The notes under the pieces are model-generated. The model had not been told where the DNA came from and did no database searches. It saw only the letters and a list, made by a program, of their open reading frames with translations. DNA of 64,000 nucleotides from Saprospiraceae bacterium (GTDB taxonomy: Bacteria; Bacteroidota; Bacteroidia; Chitinophagales; Saprospiraceae). Positions 18,754 through 27,767 of this stretch are shown in pieces (positions within the stretch are counted from its first letter, which is position 1; each line of letters begins with the position of its first letter). The DNA lies in NCBI GenBank assembly GCA_028280415.1, contig JANQLV010000005.1:124001-188000 (forward strand). The letters run 5' to 3'. Both the position numbers and the translations under genes were made by a program.

Positions 18754-20250
18754 TTAAACATTATAAATATCTCGATATTTTGCTTTGGCATAGTCCATGA
18801 AATACTGAAAATTTAGGGTTTCTCCGGTAATCTTTTCGCATAAATCGTTTGCAGTGTAAAACTTGCCGTATACATGGATATTATCCCTCAGCCAATTTAA
18901 TAACTCAGCATTATTTCCGCTTTCAATCTGTTCCAGAAGGCCGGGTATATCTTTTTTAGCTTGCTCAAAAAATTGTGCAGCATAAAACGATCCAAGCGAA
19001 TAAGTAGGAAAATAACCGATCAAGCCGAAAGCCCAGTGTATGTCCTGCAGAATTCCCTGGTTGGCATCCGGGACATCAAGCCCAAGGTAGGACTTATATC
19101 GTTTGTTCCATTCCTGTTCTAAGTCTTCTACTTCCAAACTACCTTCCAGCAATGCTTTTTCTAATTCATAGCGAATCAAAACATGGAAATGATAGTGGAT
19201 TTCATCTGATTCAGTACGGATCAGGGAGGGTTCTATTTTGTTGATTCCTTTATAAAATTGGACTAGGTCTATGCCTTTCAGGTTCGCAGGGAAGATTTCC
19301 TGTAATTTTGCATAATGGGCTTTCCAATAAGGAAGGCTCCGGCCAACGTTATTTTCCCATAATCTTGACTGGGATTCATGTATGCCCAAAGAGATGGCCT
19401 TGGCAATAGGCAAACCGTAAGCTTCAGGTTTGAAACCCTGTTCGTATAAAGCATGGCCACCTTCGTGAATACAGCTCCAGGTCATACTGCCAAAATTGTG
19501 TTCATCAATTCTGGTTGTTACCCGCACATCTGTTGGGCCAAAGCTGGTTGTAAAAGGATGTGTGGAAATATCCTGCTGCCCGGCCTCAAAATCATAGCCC
19601 ATATTTTTTAGTATATCAATTCCAAAATCCCATTGTTTTTGCCTGGGGTAAAACTTATAAAGGAAAGAATCTTCTACCTGAGATTTCTGTCTGATTTCAG
19701 CGGCGAATTCTACCAATTGCTTTCGGACATCCGCAAAAAGCTGATCCAATTGAGCCGAAGTAAATCCCGGTTCATAATCATCTAATAAGGCATCGTAGGG
19801 ATGTGCTTCATAGCCTAATAAACCGGCTTCTTCTCTTTTGACCTCGATCATTTGTTGTAGTGCCTCCCGATATAGACTATAATCCTTTTGTGCTCTGGCT
19901 TTGATCCAGGCATCATAAGTTGAAGAGGTAGTCCTGGATTTTCGTTCGACAAATGCTTTGGAAAGTTTTTTGATCTTTTGATATCGCTTTCCGCTTACTT
20001 CCACATTTTTCGCCTGGACCGCATTCAGGTTTTTGCTGTTTTGCTGGAGTTTATCCAACAGGATACCAAATTGCTCATCCGTTAATAATTCATGGGCAAT
20101 ACCGGATAAAGTCGCTACTTGCTGCGCTCTGATTTCCGAACCTTTTTTTGGATGATTAACTTCTTTGTCCCAACTCAATACCGCAGCAGAATGCTCTACA
20201 TCTGCAATCTTTCTCATCCTTGCGACATAATTGTCATAATCTTTATTCAT
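18754..20250 (-). CDS. Carboxypeptidase Taq-type metallopeptidase (M32)
   Basis: A 498-residue M32 carboxypeptidase removing C-terminal residues, with the zinc motif HEGGH (IHEGGHALYEQGF) and the downstream Glu in GIHESQSRLWENNVGRS. There is no signal peptide, so it is cytoplasmic and probably part of peptide turnover. The full length matches the family. Its start overlaps the end of the upstream DUF423 gene by 8 bases, so the two are co-transcribed on the minus strand. Confidence 0.95.
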   Translation of the reverse strand: MNKDYDNYVARMRKIADVEHSAAVLSWDKEVNHPKKGSEIRAQQVATLSGIAHELLTDEQFGILLDKLQQNSKNLNAVQAKNVEVSGKRYQKIKKLSKAFVERKSRTTSSTYDAWIKARAQKDYSLYREALQQMIEVKREEAGLLGYEAHPYDALLDDYEPGFTSAQLDQLFADVRKQLVEFAAEIRQKSQVEDSFLYKFYPRQKQWDFGIDILKNMGYDFEAGQQDISTHPFTTSFGPTDVRVTTRIDEHNFGSMTWSCIHEGGHALYEQGFKPEAYGLPIAKAISLGIHESQSRLWENNVGRSLPYWKAHYAKLQEIFPANLKGIDLVQFYKGINKIEPSLIRTESDEIHYHFHVLIRYELEKALLEGSLEVEDLEQEWNKRYKSYLGLDVPDANQGILQDIHWAFGLIGYFPTYSLGSFYAAQFFEQAKKDIPGLLEQIESGNNAELLNWLRDNIHVYGKFYTANDLCEKITGETLNFQYFMDYAKAKYRDIYNV

Positions 20251-20641
20251 CGTTTTTTAAAATTGAAACACCAATAAAAAAAAGTACCCAGCCTATAATA
20301 AAACAAAGTCCTCCGATTGGAGTGATTGGACCAAGCCAGGACCAGGATTCTATTTCCAATAAAAACCTGTTGGCCAAAAGATAAAGGGAACCGCTGAAGC
20401 ATACAATACCTAGTATAAAAAAAATACCGGCGTATCTAAACCATTTGTTATTGTTTTTTAATGCAATCCAGCCTACCATCAATAATGCAAACGTATGGTA
20501 AAACTGATATTGTACACCGGTCTGAAAAATACTTAACAGATTGGCATCTAATTTACCCTTTAAGGCATGGGCTGAAAATGCTCCCAGAATGACGGATAAT
20601 GCACCTAACAGTGCTCCTAGTTGTAAGAATTTTTTTGCCAT
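20243..20641 (-). CDS. DUF423 four-helix membrane protein
   Basis: The 132-residue protein has four hydrophobic helices and the family signatures GALSVILGAFSAHALKGKL and ITPIGGLCFIIGWVLF. DUF423 proteins (YwdK/YgdD-type) are widespread, and their function is not established. It is the first gene of a two-gene minus-strand unit with the M32 carboxypeptidase and overlaps it by 8 bases. Confidence 0.88.
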   Translation of the reverse strand: MAKKFLQLGALLGALSVILGAFSAHALKGKLDANLLSIFQTGVQYQFYHTFALLMVGWIALKNNNKWFRYAGIFFILGIVCFSGSLYLLANRFLLEIESWSWLGPITPIGGLCFIIGWVLFFIGVSILKNDE

Positions 20642-20708
20642 TCTTCAAAAATTTCTATTTTGGAGATGCTAATAGAGCACCTTTATTTGTTAGTATTAAT
20701 GAGGAAAT

Positions 20709-23324
20709 TTGTATAAGAATAACGCGAAACTAAGAAAAATTGCCCTTTTCTTCGGAGGGTTAATATTGTTTATAGTCATTCTAAATTTACTGTTCAGTAT
20801 TTTTAGGTTCCCTTTTGTCAAGGTTTCTCCTTTCGAAGCGATTCCTTCCGAATCTGCGTTCGTTTTAGAATATCAGCCCAATCATTCTATTAGAAATACT
20901 ATTGTGGCGGAAAATCTTGAATTAGAACTTCTGGATCGTTTTGAAGAAGATCGGCTATTCTTTGAAGAACTTTTTCCGGATACGCTTCGCTCCGCAAAAG
21001 CAAAGAAAAACATCGCCGTTTTACAAAAGGTCAGCGCCTTTCAAATGGATTTCCTGCATATATTAGATGTCAAAAATACGCAATTCGATTCACTGATCCT
21101 AAAGCAAAGCCTGCAGGGAATTTACGAGGAAGAATATAGCTTTCAGGGATTTCGATACTATCGCTTTCAAACTCCGGATGGAAAAACGTTTAATACGTTT
21201 AAGTATAGAAACCTACGACTATTCGCAAGATATGCGGTGCAGATAGAAGATGCGATTCGTCAATTAAAGAACTTTCGAAATAATCTGAATCATCATCATG
21301 ATTTTAAAAAGTTAATTGTCCGAAGTCATGATGCTCCGTGTAATCTATATGTAAACCCCGAAGCCTTTTCAACCTTTTTCAATGCATTTTTGCGAGATGA
21401 GTACCGCCCTTTGCTTAAAGTTGTCGCCAGGTTTTCTTCCTGGATGCGGTTTGATATAAGCCAGACAAAGCCCATTGGAGTTTTTTACCCTCGAAGCTCA
21501 ATTCCTACTAAAAAACAAAATAAGGATTGGGAAATCATTAATGTCTTGCCGGATCATAGCGGTTTTGTTGCTATACATGACAATAGCGGATTGGTCACCC
21601 CAAATGATTCCATATACAACCGCTATTTTGCACCTTTTACTTCTGGTCAATGGGCCCTGGGACTAGTTAATGCACATACATCAGCTGACCGCTTGTTGAT
21701 ATTAAAAGCCAGGGATAAGGAGCATTTGCAACACTATCTGGAGAAGTATGAAGAAGAGAAAGGACTCTTGCTCAACACGTCTTATCAAACTTATTCAATC
21801 AATCGGTTTTTAGATAATCAGGCTTTGACCCCTTTTATTGATCATCTGGGACTCGATCTGGAGAACCCTTATTATACTTTAATCGACCGGTATATTATTT
21901 TTTCCAAATCTGGTCAGTGTATCGAAACGCTTATTGACAAATATATTGCCGGGCAAACACTTGCCAATGATGCAGACTTTTTAAATTGGTATAACAAAAT
22001 TTCCAGAGAATCAGATGCCATGATATACTGGAAAGGGGCAGATTTGAATTCCATTATTCAGAAGATGCTGGCTAAAAATTTCAAAGAAAGTTCTTTGAGG
22101 AACAAACACAAATTTATAAAGCGAATAGGAGGATTTAATTTTTTTAAAAAACCAAAGCATACCGAGATAGCGTTTGATTTTTTGGAAACAGCAAGCAGGC
22201 AAAGCCATACGGATATATTATGGAAAGTCAATTTAAGTGATAAAGTGATTGGCAAACCCAAAGCACTCTGGAATAAATCCAAAGAGGCTTATGAGATACT
22301 GGTTCGCGATGCTTCACATAATCTGTATATGTTAAATGATAGGGGAGGATTACTCTGGAAAAGGACTTTTGATGGGCCTGTTCTTTCGGATATTTTTGAA
22401 ATGGATGACTATTATGGTAAAGAGGTGCATCTTTTGTTTAATACAGCCAAAAAAGTCTTTTTGCTCAATCGGAACGGTGAAGATATGGGGAACTATCCTT
22501 TGCGTTTACAGTCGCTTGCAACTAATGGCCTGGCTTTGTTCGATTTCAAAAAGGACAAACGTTATCAGTTCTTTCTCTCTTGTGCCAATGGCTATGCTTA
22601 TGGATTTGACAAGGATGGTAATCCGGTTTTGGGCTGGAATCCGAAAACCGAAGCAGGAAATATCGATCAGGCCTTCCAGCATTTTCAAATAGAAAACAAG
22701 GATTACATTTTGGGGCTTGACAGAAACGGACAATTATCAGCCTATGATCGCAGGGGGCAGCTTGTCTTTTCAAATACTGCCACAAAAAAAACGCAGCAAA
22801 CTAATTTTTCCATTTCCGATATAGCCGATAAAAAAACGATCATTTTGTCAGAACCATCCGGGCAGATTCAGCTTATTAATGATCAGGGCAAAGAAATCCA
22901 GCTTGCTTTAAAAATTCAACCGGATATTTTAAAAATTGTAACTGATAATAATTTAAAAAGGGAACTACGTTCCGACTTTGTAGTCTTAAAGGATAATAAA
23001 ATTAAAGGTTTTCGTTATAAGGATTTGCAAGTCGAACAGATGTTCGAAATTCAGTTAGAGGAAAAGCCCGATGATTTTTTTATTATTTATCTGACCGAGC
23101 CTGATCAAGGCACTTTTTTTGGCGTTTTTAATAAAAATGCCGGTACAATTAATCTCATTGATATCCGTGGTAATCAGCCGGATGATTTTCCATTAGCGGG
23201 TACGGGGTTGTTTACATTAGTCGACCTTTTTGGTGAAAACCAGAAAATTATACTCGTCGCTAATGAGAAGGCCGTTTATGCCTATCAACTGGGAGAAATG
23301 GGTGGAAAATTAATTCGAGAATAA
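20709..23324 (+). CDS. Large membrane-anchored protein with C-terminal beta-propeller-like repeats
   Basis: The 871-residue protein starts at TTG (20709); no in-frame ATG precedes the conserved N-terminal helix (ALFFGGLILFIVILNLLFSI). Residues about 35-480 resemble the DUF3352-type extracytoplasmic fold. From about residue 520 to the end, repeated strands such as LYMLNDRGGLLWKRTF, VFLLNRNGEDMGNYPL and ILGLDRNGQLSAYDRRG look like PQQ/WD-type propeller blades. It probably faces the periplasm. Its function is unknown. It is divergent from the DUF423 unit and monocistronic. Confidence 0.7.
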   Translation: MYKNNAKLRKIALFFGGLILFIVILNLLFSIFRFPFVKVSPFEAIPSESAFVLEYQPNHSIRNTIVAENLELELLDRFEEDRLFFEELFPDTLRSAKAKKNIAVLQKVSAFQMDFLHILDVKNTQFDSLILKQSLQGIYEEEYSFQGFRYYRFQTPDGKTFNTFKYRNLRLFARYAVQIEDAIRQLKNFRNNLNHHHDFKKLIVRSHDAPCNLYVNPEAFSTFFNAFLRDEYRPLLKVVARFSSWMRFDISQTKPIGVFYPRSSIPTKKQNKDWEIINVLPDHSGFVAIHDNSGLVTPNDSIYNRYFAPFTSGQWALGLVNAHTSADRLLILKARDKEHLQHYLEKYEEEKGLLLNTSYQTYSINRFLDNQALTPFIDHLGLDLENPYYTLIDRYIIFSKSGQCIETLIDKYIAGQTLANDADFLNWYNKISRESDAMIYWKGADLNSIIQKMLAKNFKESSLRNKHKFIKRIGGFNFFKKPKHTEIAFDFLETASRQSHTDILWKVNLSDKVIGKPKALWNKSKEAYEILVRDASHNLYMLNDRGGLLWKRTFDGPVLSDIFEMDDYYGKEVHLLFNTAKKVFLLNRNGEDMGNYPLRLQSLATNGLALFDFKKDKRYQFFLSCANGYAYGFDKDGNPVLGWNPKTEAGNIDQAFQHFQIENKDYILGLDRNGQLSAYDRRGQLVFSNTATKKTQQTNFSISDIADKKTIILSEPSGQIQLINDQGKEIQLALKIQPDILKIVTDNNLKRELRSDFVVLKDNKIKGFRYKDLQVEQMFEIQLEEKPDDFFIIYLTEPDQGTFFGVFNKNAGTINLIDIRGNQPDDFPLAGTGLFTLVDLFGENQKIILVANEKAVYAYQLGEMGGKLIRE

Positions 23325-23454
23325 ACTATTCTTTCATCGGTCTTTAGTCAGAGATTTTACCAGTCCTCATTATTGGTATAATTCTTGAATTTTAGTTGTT
23401 AGAAAATCCCTCCAGTATAAATTATTTCAATTCCTTAAAACTAAACGTTTTCTA

Positions 23455-23619
23455 ATGAAACAAGTAAGTAAATTACTCAGTATCAAGAATACTGACACAC
23501 AGGTACTCAGTGCAACTGAGCTTATTAATTTAAAAGGAGGTCAATTCGCTAGTGCTGAATTTGGTTGTCCACCTCCAATTGGAATTCCTACGAATTCCAG
23601 CACTACCGGAGGTAAGTAA
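23455..23619 (+). CDS. Double-glycine leader peptide (candidate secreted bacteriocin or signal)
   Basis: A 54-residue ORF starts at ATG after the TAAACGTTTTCTA leader. The N-terminal half, ending LSATELINLKGG, is a typical GG-type leader as found in Bacteroidota natural-product precursors cut by C39-peptidase ABC exporters. The predicted core is QFASAEFGCPPPIGIPTNSS plus TTGGK, 25 residues with one Cys and a PPP run. A terminator-like hairpin follows directly. The next gene is a TPR histidine kinase. No modification enzyme or C39 exporter is in this window, so processing in trans is assumed. It is short, but the leader is convincing. Confidence 0.65.
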   Translation: MKQVSKLLSIKNTDTQVLSATELINLKGGQFASAEFGCPPPIGIPTNSSTTGGK

Positions 23620-23627
23620 GGAGCAAG

Positions 23628-23675
23628 AAAAATCATCTTACGAGCCTCTAACCGGATGGTTTGTAAGATGGTTTT
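23628..23675 (+). terminator. Terminator-like hairpin after the GG-leader peptide
   Basis: AAAAATCATCTTAC pairs with GTAAGATGGTTTT (about 12 bp with one mismatch) around a loop that itself contains AACC/GGTT. A short T-run follows. The element starts 8 bases past the peptide stop and would separate it from the downstream kinase gene. Confidence 0.6.
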
Positions 23676-23754
23676 CATGGTATAATTATTGTCATTAATG
23701 CATAGATGTTCGGTATGGTTGGATAGAAAATTTTAAACCCGAAAAAAAACAGTT

Positions 23755-25935
23755 TTGAAGTTATTCAAGACATTTTCTCGCCTCATTTTTTTAATTCCAT
23801 TATTGCTGCTTTATAATAATGGTTCTGCCTCGCCTGTCTTGGATAGTCTGTTACAAAAACGCGAAATAGAGTTGGATACAATCAGTACGGATGGACTGAT
23901 TATGCTTGATTTAGCAATCTCTTCTGCTTATAGTGAGGCTCAGGAATACATCAAAGCACAGGAGTTCGCAGAAAAAGCCCTGCAGACACAAAATGAAAAA
24001 GAGTATTTTAAATACGAAGGCGAAATATACTTTAAACTTGCTTATTCCTACGACTGGCAAAATAACTATATCAAAGCACTTGAATATTATGACCTTTGCC
24101 TGGAAGCGCTTAACAAACCCGCTAAAAAAAATATAGCTCTGGAAGGACAGGCTTATGGCCGCAAAGCCGGCGTTTATAAAAATCAGGGCAATTATGAACT
24201 TTCTTATGAAAATCAGTTATTGGCACTTACCTCTGCCGAAGCATTGAATGATTCCATTAAAATTGCCTCTTCTTTATATCATCTTGGTTCTTTGTTTTTC
24301 TACCAAAATCAGTTCGATAAAGCACTTGAATATTATCAGAAAGCACAAATCTATGCCAATAGTAAAGGTGGAGGAAGTGATCGCCTCTTATATGCCTGTC
24401 TGGCAGCTTTGGGAACTACCTACGAAGGATTGGGCTTACTGGAAAAGGCTCTGGAATACAATGAAAAATCCCTGCGTAAAGCATTCGAAATAGATTATAA
24501 GACGGGTAAAGCTTATGCTTTGTCCAATATGGGATCGACCTATATGGTACTCGAAGAGTATGAAAAAGCTTATGATAATCTGACGCGTTCCCTGACTTTA
24601 AAAAGAGAACTCAAAGACAAATGGGGAATGGTTGGTACTTTGCGTTCTTTAGCCAATCTTTTTATTGAAAAAGATGATCCAAAAGCGGCCATTCCTTATT
24701 TGGAAGAGGCTCAGGCAATTGCAAAAGAAATTGGCTCCAAGCCAAGGCAATTGGAAATACTGGACCACTTTGCCAAGGCCTATAAAGAGATGGGAGATTA
24801 CAAAAAAGCATATGAGTACAAAGATGCTTTTACCATTTTAAAAGACAGTGTCCTGAACGAAACGACACTGGAAAAAATGGGTAAACTGACCAGTGATTAC
24901 GAGATTTATAAAAAAGAAAATGAAATTAAGCTGCTAAAGAAGGATAAAGATGTTTTGGAGAAAGAGAAACTAATCAATCAATTATACTACTATATCTGGG
25001 CCGTTTTGGTGCTTTCTTTTGGTGGATTATTACTCCTTTTTATAAGCAGATACCGGACCCAAAAACGTTCTTCTGAATTATTGACGGAAAAAAATGAAGA
25101 GATCAACCGCCAAAACGGAGAATTGCAAAAGATCAACACCTTGCTTTCCGATACCAATCAATTGCTCGAGGAAAATAAAGCTAAAATAGAGGATCAGAAT
25201 AAAGCATTAGAAAGCTCTAACGAAGACCTGAGAAACTTTGCCTCGGTTGCCTCACATGATCTCAAAGAACCCTTGCGGATGATTAACTCTTATACTTCTA
25301 TCCTCAAAAAGCGCTATGATTCGCTGTTTGATGAACGTGCGAAGGAGTATATGGGCTTTGTCATCGATGGTGTCATCCGAATGGAGCAGCTATTGAACGG
25401 TTTACTGGATTATTCCCGCGTTTCAATTCGAGGAAATGAAAATTATAAACTGATCAATTCTAAAGATATCATTGATATGGTGAAAGGGAATTTAAGATTT
25501 CCAATCATCAAAAATTCCGCGACGATTAATGTGGAAGCTTATGAAGAATTTCCAATAATTCGCGCGAATCAGGTGCAAATGATCCAGTTGTTTCAAAACC
25601 TGATCAGCAATGCAATTAAATTCAGAGGCGAACGCTTGCCGGTTATTACTATAGGATTTGATAGAAAAGGTGACTTTTATACTTTTTACATTAAAGACAA
25701 TGGTATCGGAATCAGTAAAGAAAATCAGGAAAAGGTCTTTGAGATGCTGACGAGGCTGCATACCAAAGAAGAATACGAAGGAACAGGTATTGGATTGGCT
25801 ACGGTTCGTAAAATCGTCGAGAGACATAAAGGAAAAATCTGGGTTGAATCCACAGAAGGCGAAGGCAGTACTTTCTTCTTTACCTTGCCGGTTGTAAAAG
25901 CTACAGAAAACGTACTGGCGAGTAGTCCGAGATAA
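23755..25935 (+). CDS. TPR-containing sensor histidine kinase
   Basis: The 726-residue protein starts at TTG, giving MKLFKTFSRLIFLIPLLLLY as signal peptide. About six tetratricopeptide repeats (about 45-380) face the periplasm. A membrane helix (YYIWAVLVLSFGGLLLLFI, about 415-435) leads into a coiled coil, a HisKA domain with the phospho-acceptor His in VASHDLKEPLRMIN, and an HATPase domain with N box (QNLISNAIKF), IKDNGIGI and EGTGIGLATV. No response regulator is adjacent, so it is an orphan kinase. The neighbouring GG-leader peptide is a possible but unproven ligand. Confidence 0.92.
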   Translation: MKLFKTFSRLIFLIPLLLLYNNGSASPVLDSLLQKREIELDTISTDGLIMLDLAISSAYSEAQEYIKAQEFAEKALQTQNEKEYFKYEGEIYFKLAYSYDWQNNYIKALEYYDLCLEALNKPAKKNIALEGQAYGRKAGVYKNQGNYELSYENQLLALTSAEALNDSIKIASSLYHLGSLFFYQNQFDKALEYYQKAQIYANSKGGGSDRLLYACLAALGTTYEGLGLLEKALEYNEKSLRKAFEIDYKTGKAYALSNMGSTYMVLEEYEKAYDNLTRSLTLKRELKDKWGMVGTLRSLANLFIEKDDPKAAIPYLEEAQAIAKEIGSKPRQLEILDHFAKAYKEMGDYKKAYEYKDAFTILKDSVLNETTLEKMGKLTSDYEIYKKENEIKLLKKDKDVLEKEKLINQLYYYIWAVLVLSFGGLLLLFISRYRTQKRSSELLTEKNEEINRQNGELQKINTLLSDTNQLLEENKAKIEDQNKALESSNEDLRNFASVASHDLKEPLRMINSYTSILKKRYDSLFDERAKEYMGFVIDGVIRMEQLLNGLLDYSRVSIRGNENYKLINSKDIIDMVKGNLRFPIIKNSATINVEAYEEFPIIRANQVQMIQLFQNLISNAIKFRGERLPVITIGFDRKGDFYTFYIKDNGIGISKENQEKVFEMLTRLHTKEEYEGTGIGLATVRKIVERHKGKIWVESTEGEGSTFFFTLPVVKATENVLASSPR

Positions 25936-25977
25936 TCAATTCACTAAGCACATAACAATTCCCGTGTAAAACGCTCT

Positions 25978-26658
25978 TTACCAGTTAATTGGTTTTAAAC
26001 CTTGATTGGTCAGAATTTCGTTTGTTTTGGAGAAATGTTTGTTCCCAAACCAGTAACCTTTGTTCGCACTTAAGGGAGAAGGATGTCCCGAAGTAAGTAC
26101 ATGATGCTTAAGCGTATTGATAAGAGATGCTTTCTTTTTAGCAAAACCACCCCATAATAAAAAAATTAAACCCTCTCTCTCATCGGATAATTTGCGAATA
26201 ACTGCATCTGTAAACTTATGCCAGCCAATATCTTTATGAGAATTTGCCTGATGCTTCCGGACCGTTAGAGCTGCATTTAACAAGAAAACACCCTGATCGG
26301 CCCATCTTTGTAAATTACCGCTATTGGGTACATCAATTGCCATATCTTCCTGCAATTCCTTAAAGATGTTTTCCAAAGAAGGCGGTTTGGCAATACCATC
26401 CTGCACAGAAAAACACAAACCATGTGCCTGGCCCGGTCCGTGGTATGGATCCTGCCCGAGAATCACTACTTTAACTGCTTCGAAAGGCGTAGAATCAAAG
26501 GCATTAAAAATCAGAGAGCCGGGGGGATAAATCGTATGCCCGGCTTGTTTGTCTTTTAAAATAGCCTGCTTAATTACGGAGAAATAAGGTTGTTCAAATT
26601 CATCTTTAAGCACAGTTTTCCAGGAAGGGTGAATTTTTACATTAGTGGTTTGACTCAT
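25978..26658 (-). CDS. ung: Uracil-DNA glycosylase
   Basis: A family 1 UNG that excises uracil from DNA in base excision repair. The catalytic water-activating motif GQDPYHGPGQAHGLCFSV, the PPSLENIFKEL segment, LLNAALTV and the Leu-intercalation motif HPSPLSANKGYWFGNKHF are all present. The ATG at 26658 gives 226 residues, the usual family length; the upstream Met at 26724 adds 22 unusual residues. It is convergent with the TPR kinase gene. Confidence 0.97.
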   Translation of the reverse strand: MSQTTNVKIHPSWKTVLKDEFEQPYFSVIKQAILKDKQAGHTIYPPGSLIFNAFDSTPFEAVKVVILGQDPYHGPGQAHGLCFSVQDGIAKPPSLENIFKELQEDMAIDVPNSGNLQRWADQGVFLLNAALTVRKHQANSHKDIGWHKFTDAVIRKLSDEREGLIFLLWGGFAKKKASLINTLKHHVLTSGHPSPLSANKGYWFGNKHFSKTNEILTNQGLKPINW

Positions 26659-26833
26659 GGTATGCGTTTCTGTTTTATTCGTGACGAAAATAAAAAATCG
26701 AGACTCAATAAACGAATTTTGCAAATGCTCAATGAGAAATAAATGGGGGACAGGTCAGATTTTATCCTTCCCCCGACTTATTTTGTTCCGGTTCTTTTTA
26801 TCTTATGGCTCAATGAGCTAAGAGCATTTATAA

Positions 26834-27721
26834 ATGTCAAAAATTAAAAAATATCAACACAGTGATGTGCCTGATCTGTTATGTATAGGCTTTTTGTGTC
26901 ACGATTTGTACGAAGGGAAATATCTTTTGGGAGGAACCGCTTCTTATTCGGGGATCATGGCAAGTCATCTGGGAATGCGCACTGCAATTTTGACCAGCGT
27001 CGGCAGTGATTTCGGCTTTCATAATATTTTTGCAGCAGCGGGGATTGAAATAGTAAATAAAGCAGCTACTCGAACCACGGTTTTTGAAAATATTTATAAA
27101 AATGGCAATAGGACACAATACATTCACCACCGGGCAGAAACATTATATCCGGAAGATTTACCTGTTCATTGGGCGAGCGTTCCGATTGTAAAATTTTGTT
27201 TGATTGCCGACGAGGCCGACTTCTCTTTTCTACAGTATTTTCCCAATGCATTAGTTGCAGCTACAATTCAGGGCTGGTTACGCCAGTGGAATGAAAAAGG
27301 CAGGATAAGTCCTAAAGAAATGGACTGGAAACAACTCCGGTTTGTAGATATAGTATTTATGAGTGAAGATGATATCGCTGGATTTGAATCGGCCATTCCG
27401 CAAATTGCCGGATTGGTGAAAATACTGGTTATGACCAAAGGCGGAGCCGGAGCTGAAGTATATTATGAGGGAAAGAGATTTGAATTTCCCGCTTTTCAGA
27501 CCAATGAGGTTGATCCTACCGGAGCCGGAGATATTTTCGCAGTTTCTTTTTTAGTCAAATACAGGGAAAGCGAGAGCATAGCGGATGCTATTGCTTTTGC
27601 GCATGCTGCAGCCTCTTTGATAGTAGAGGATTATGGGATTAAGATTCCGGATTTGAAGACAATAAATGAGCGCTACCGGATTTACCGCTCTCGATTTTTA
27701 GAAGGCAGGGAAATTAAGTAG
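26834..27721 (+). CDS. PfkB-family carbohydrate/nucleoside kinase
   Basis: The 295-residue ribokinase-fold protein has GGTASYSGIMASHLGM at the N-terminal side and the C-terminal PfkB signature EVDPTGAGDIFAVSFL with the catalytic Asp. The TTVFENIY and AETLYPEDLP segments resemble inositol-kinase-like members more than ribokinase, but the substrate cannot be fixed from sequence. It is followed 46 bases later by an SSS-family symporter, suggesting uptake and phosphorylation of the same polyol or sugar. Confidence 0.88.
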   Translation: MSKIKKYQHSDVPDLLCIGFLCHDLYEGKYLLGGTASYSGIMASHLGMRTAILTSVGSDFGFHNIFAAAGIEIVNKAATRTTVFENIYKNGNRTQYIHHRAETLYPEDLPVHWASVPIVKFCLIADEADFSFLQYFPNALVAATIQGWLRQWNEKGRISPKEMDWKQLRFVDIVFMSEDDIAGFESAIPQIAGLVKILVMTKGGAGAEVYYEGKRFEFPAFQTNEVDPTGAGDIFAVSFLVKYRESESIADAIAFAHAAASLIVEDYGIKIPDLKTINERYRIYRSRFLEGREIK

Positions 27722-27767
27722 GACAAGTATGTTTAAATAGTAATCAACGAAACGAAAGTCAGATAAT

